A stretch of 64,000 nt of DNA from Naasia sp. SYSU D00057. Lineage in GTDB: Bacteria > Actinomycetota > Actinomycetes > Actinomycetales > Microbacteriaceae. The DNA is taken from positions 84,562 through 148,561 of the forward strand of contig NZ_JAFMSZ010000006.1 in the NCBI RefSeq assembly GCF_017916505.1. The letters run 5' to 3'. The translations under genes and the position numbers were made by a program. A model generated the notes under the pieces. It saw nothing but the letters and a program-made list of their open reading frames with translations. It did not search any database and was not told where the DNA came from. This document shows, in pieces, positions 61,939 through 64,000 of this stretch. Each line of letters starts with the position of its first letter. Position 1 is the first letter of the stretch.

Positions 61939-62760
61939 TCAGGAGACGGTCTCCTGCTGACGGGACGCGTGCTCGAGATCGCGTACGTCCCGCCCGCGGC
62001 GGACGCCGGTCTGAACGGTCGAGACGGCCAGGCCCCACAGCACGGCCGCGATCGCCCACAGGTCCCCCTCGGTGGCGCCGTCGCGGTCCGGATACGCGAG
62101 TGCGGCGACGCCGATGAGCCCGGCGGAGAAGCTCACCGCCACACGGAGCAGCGGGCGTCCGGGGCGCCAGACGGCGAGCGCCGCGGAGGCGAGCAGGATC
62201 GCCATCCCGGCCGCGGCCTGCACCGGCCAGTGGTCGACCCCGTTCGTGATCTCCGTGCCGGTGCCGAGCCGCGACTGCGCGAGCGCCGAGGCCGTGTACG
62301 GCAGCCAGAGCACGGCCCCGAGCACCGCGAGCACCAGGTACGGCCAGGAGATCCGCCAGTCCGCGCCGCCCCACGCCGGCCTCGTCAGCAGCGCCAGCCC
62401 GGCGGCGGAGGCGAGCACGACGACGGCGATCGGCAGGGGCTCCGGCTGACCTCCCGCGGCCGCTCCCGCCGCCAGCGCGATCCCAGCGATGCCGAGGGCG
62501 GCCAGGCCGGGCGCCGAGTCGTGCGGTCGGACCCCGATCCAGGCATAGCCGCCGGCGAGGAGGAACGTGAACAGGACGCCCCAGCTCACGTCGAGGGAGA
62601 TCGGCCACTCCCAGCGCTGGTCGACCCAGCCGAACAGGGTGACGAGGTCCTGGATCCCGAAGTAGGGGACGGCCGCCACGAGGCAGAGCACCCACGCGAG
62701 TGCCCGGGCGATCCGCCGCCGCCGGAGGACAAGGGGACGAGGGGCCGCCGTCGCGCTCAT
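61939..62760 (-). CDS. Polytopic membrane protein of unknown function
   Basis: This 273-residue protein has about eight predicted membrane helices from residue 18 to 248 (for example ALAWVLCLVAAVPYFGI; SWGVLFTFLLAGGYAWIGV) and a hydrophilic charged C-terminus. No family is recognised. It is convergent with deaD; the 18-base gap leaves room only for a short CAGGAGAC hairpin inside its end. Confidence 0.78.
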   Translation of the reverse strand: MSATAAPRPLVLRRRRIARALAWVLCLVAAVPYFGIQDLVTLFGWVDQRWEWPISLDVSWGVLFTFLLAGGYAWIGVRPHDSAPGLAALGIAGIALAAGAAAGGQPEPLPIAVVVLASAAGLALLTRPAWGGADWRISWPYLVLAVLGAVLWLPYTASALAQSRLGTGTEITNGVDHWPVQAAAGMAILLASAALAVWRPGRPLLRVAVSFSAGLIGVAALAYPDRDGATEGDLWAIAAVLWGLAVSTVQTGVRRGRDVRDLEHASRQQETVS

Positions 62761-62845
62761 GACCGCATGCTAGGGGCCGCTCCGACCCGGCGCGGGGGGA
62801 AGGGAGCAGGTGTGCGTTCCTGCAATCCCGAGCGGCCCGAGCCGG

Positions 62846-63463
62846 TCAGGACTGCACGACCGCCGTGGCGGAGGAGCGCCGGAGCGCCGCCCGCCGCCGC
62901 CCCTGCCGGATGAGCAGCACGGCGACGACGACCAGGGTGGCGAGCGCGACGAGCACGAGCGCCGGCAGCAGGATCGCGAAGATCACCAGGACGACGCTCG
63001 TCACGTCCTCGGCGGTGCTGAGCACGGGCGCTCCGATGCCCGCGAGCGCCGCGTTCGCGACCGCCCGGGTGGCGGCCTTCGCCAGGTGCACGAGGAGGGC
63101 GACGCCGATCCCCATCGCCACCGGCACCCAGCTGCCGGAGGCGAAGAACTCGCCGGGATCGGAGATCGCGGCCGTCTGGGCCGAGGTGCCCGACCCGAAG
63201 ACGATCCCGCCGGACGCGGGCCGGACGACCGTCTGGACGATGTCGTTGAGGTGATCGACCGCGGGGACCTTGTCGGCGACCACCTCGATGGCGAGCAGCA
63301 CGCCCACGACGCCCAGCACCCACTCGTTCTCGAGCCACGTCCAGCCCGCGGGCAGAGCGACGAGGTCGGTGAACCGCGACAGCAGGCCGAGCGCGAGCAG
63401 CGGGATGTACGCGTTGAGCCCCGCGGCCGCCGCGAGCCCGGTGCCTGCGAGTGCCTCCAGCAT
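62846..63463 (-). CDS. DUF4126 membrane protein
   Basis: This 205-residue protein has about five hydrophobic segments. The pattern [21 protein letters not shown] at the start, [20 protein letters not shown] and [13 protein letters not shown] matches DUF4126. Function is unknown. It diverges from the GTPase gene across a 130-base gap. Confidence 0.87.
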   Translation of the reverse strand: MLEALAGTGLAAAAGLNAYIPLLALGLLSRFTDLVALPAGWTWLENEWVLGVVGVLLAIEVVADKVPAVDHLNDIVQTVVRPASGGIVFGSGTSAQTAAISDPGEFFASGSWVPVAMGIGVALLVHLAKAATRAVANAALAGIGAPVLSTAEDVTSVVLVIFAILLPALVLVALATLVVVAVLLIRQGRRRAALRRSSATAVVQS

Positions 63464-63593
63464 CGTGTCCTCCTGTGCTCATCCTCCCGGATCGGCGGGG
63501 CACCGGCGCAAGGGGGAGCGAGGCCGGTGGCAGGAGTCGGGGTGCGGGTGCAAGGGGTACCAGGCCGCCGCGCCACCGGGGGAGGATGCTCGC

Positions 63594-64000
63594 GTGCCAG
63601 AAGGGTCCGCCGTCCGCAGTGCGAAGCTCCTGTCGGCGGTGACCGACCTCCGCCAGGCGCTCGACCGCGCGACCCTGCCGCTCGACCTGCCCGGCAGCCG
63701 GGAGGCGCGCCCGGTCCGCCGCCGCCTGCTCGACCAGCTGGACGACTACGTGATCCCGCGCCTCGCGTCGATCGACGCCCCGCTGCTCGCCGTGGTGGGC
63801 GGGTCGACGGGCGCGGGCAAGTCGACGCTCGTCAACTCGCTGGTGGGCCGCGAGGTGAGCCAGCCGGGCGTGCTGCGGCCGACGACGCGGTCGCCCGTGC
63901 TCATCCATCATCCCGCCGACGCGACCTGGTTCACCGACCAGCGCATCCTGCCGGGCCTGTCCCGCGTCACCGGCGCAACCGGCGCCGACACGGGCGCCTG
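63594..64000 (+). CDS. Large GTPase/dynamin-like protein (N-terminal part; runs off the window)
   Basis: The first 135 codons are present. After an N-terminal helical part ([40 protein letters not shown]), the P-loop [17 protein letters not shown] appears near residues 65-81, then [13 protein letters not shown] with the switch-I threonine. This fits the actinobacterial dynamin-like GTPase family, which often occurs as tandem pairs. GGGGGAGG sits at good spacing before the GTG. The rest is outside the window. Confidence 0.85.
   Translation, partial: MPEGSAVRSAKLLSAVTDLRQALDRATLPLDLPGSREARPVRRRLLDQLDDYVIPRLASIDAPLLAVVGGSTGAGKSTLVNSLVGREVSQPGVLRPTTRSPVLIHHPADATWFTDQRILPGLSRVTGATGADTGA

Overview
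The window is chromosomal DNA from a high-GC Gram-positive actinobacterium, most likely a member of the Microbacteriaceae (the genus cannot be fixed by eye). This rests on very strong third-position G/C, frequent GTG starts, four-base stop/start overlaps, a DtxR/IdeR-type iron box, and actinobacterial families such as DUF3039, DUF1206, DUF4126, DUF2809, CGNR and an EthA-like Baeyer-Villiger monooxygenase. About 72 protein genes and one tRNA fill the window. No gap without a gene exceeds 300 bases; the longest are about 247 bases (37220-37466), 226 bases (30782-31007) and 211 bases (4770-4980), and hold little more than presumed promoters. No rRNA, CRISPR array, transposase, integrase or prophage was seen.

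Layout. 1-3212: an iron-siderophore ABC importer of the YclNOPQ/FatBCD type on the minus strand behind an iron box. 3275-9399: single metabolic genes (histidine phosphatase, CitE-like lyase), a TetR regulator divergent from an Asp-nucleophile hydrolase across an AT-rich operator, a hemerythrin protein and an LssY-C membrane protein. 9403-12641: a minus-strand SDR, EthA-like monooxygenase and alpha/beta hydrolase that together form a plausible alcohol-ketone-ester-acid pathway. 12701-20054: oxidoreductases, L-rhamnose mutarotase, Fpg/Nei glycosylase, nitrilase and aminotransferase, with a symmetric four-part palindrome at 18732-18812. 20126-23168: a less GC-rich lipoprotein/PKD pair and a membrane-anchored HtrA protease.

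23300-30781 looks like a cell-wall phosphopolymer locus: two GT2 enzymes, a CDP-alcohol phosphotransferase with an unusual active site, a TagF-like glycerophosphotransferase, a Wzm/Wzt-type ABC exporter and a nucleotidyltransferase. 31008-35576 holds an ABC ATPase with a roughly 300-residue Ala/Lys/Pro-rich N-terminal tail and its probable permease. 35620-39879 carries DUF3039, pncB and the murI-rph-rdgB housekeeping operon. 39981-43056 has a metal efflux protein, a metal importer (mntH) and a DedA protein, followed by tRNA-Leu(UAG). 43411-46122 has two DUF1206 paralogues, the second frameshifted, and a secreted repeat protein. 46198-49201 is a tadA-tadB-tadC set with no pilin in sight.

49289-55997: a lipoprotein, a CGNR regulator divergent from an EamA exporter, an ECF sigma factor with a repeat-tailed anti-sigma-like membrane protein, a Tat-exported arylsulfotransferase-family protein, and an XRE regulator paired with a membrane protein. 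56120-64000: a quinone-reductase-like MDR enzyme, an esterase, PfkB kinase coupled to SurE, a VOC protein, a DEAD-box helicase, two membrane proteins, and the start of a large GTPase cut by the window end. The items most worth a second look are the tailed ABC ATPase, the wall-polymer locus with its Asp-to-His change, the 18732-18812 palindrome, the SDR/BVMO/hydrolase module, the lone tadABC genes and the sigma/anti-sigma pair.
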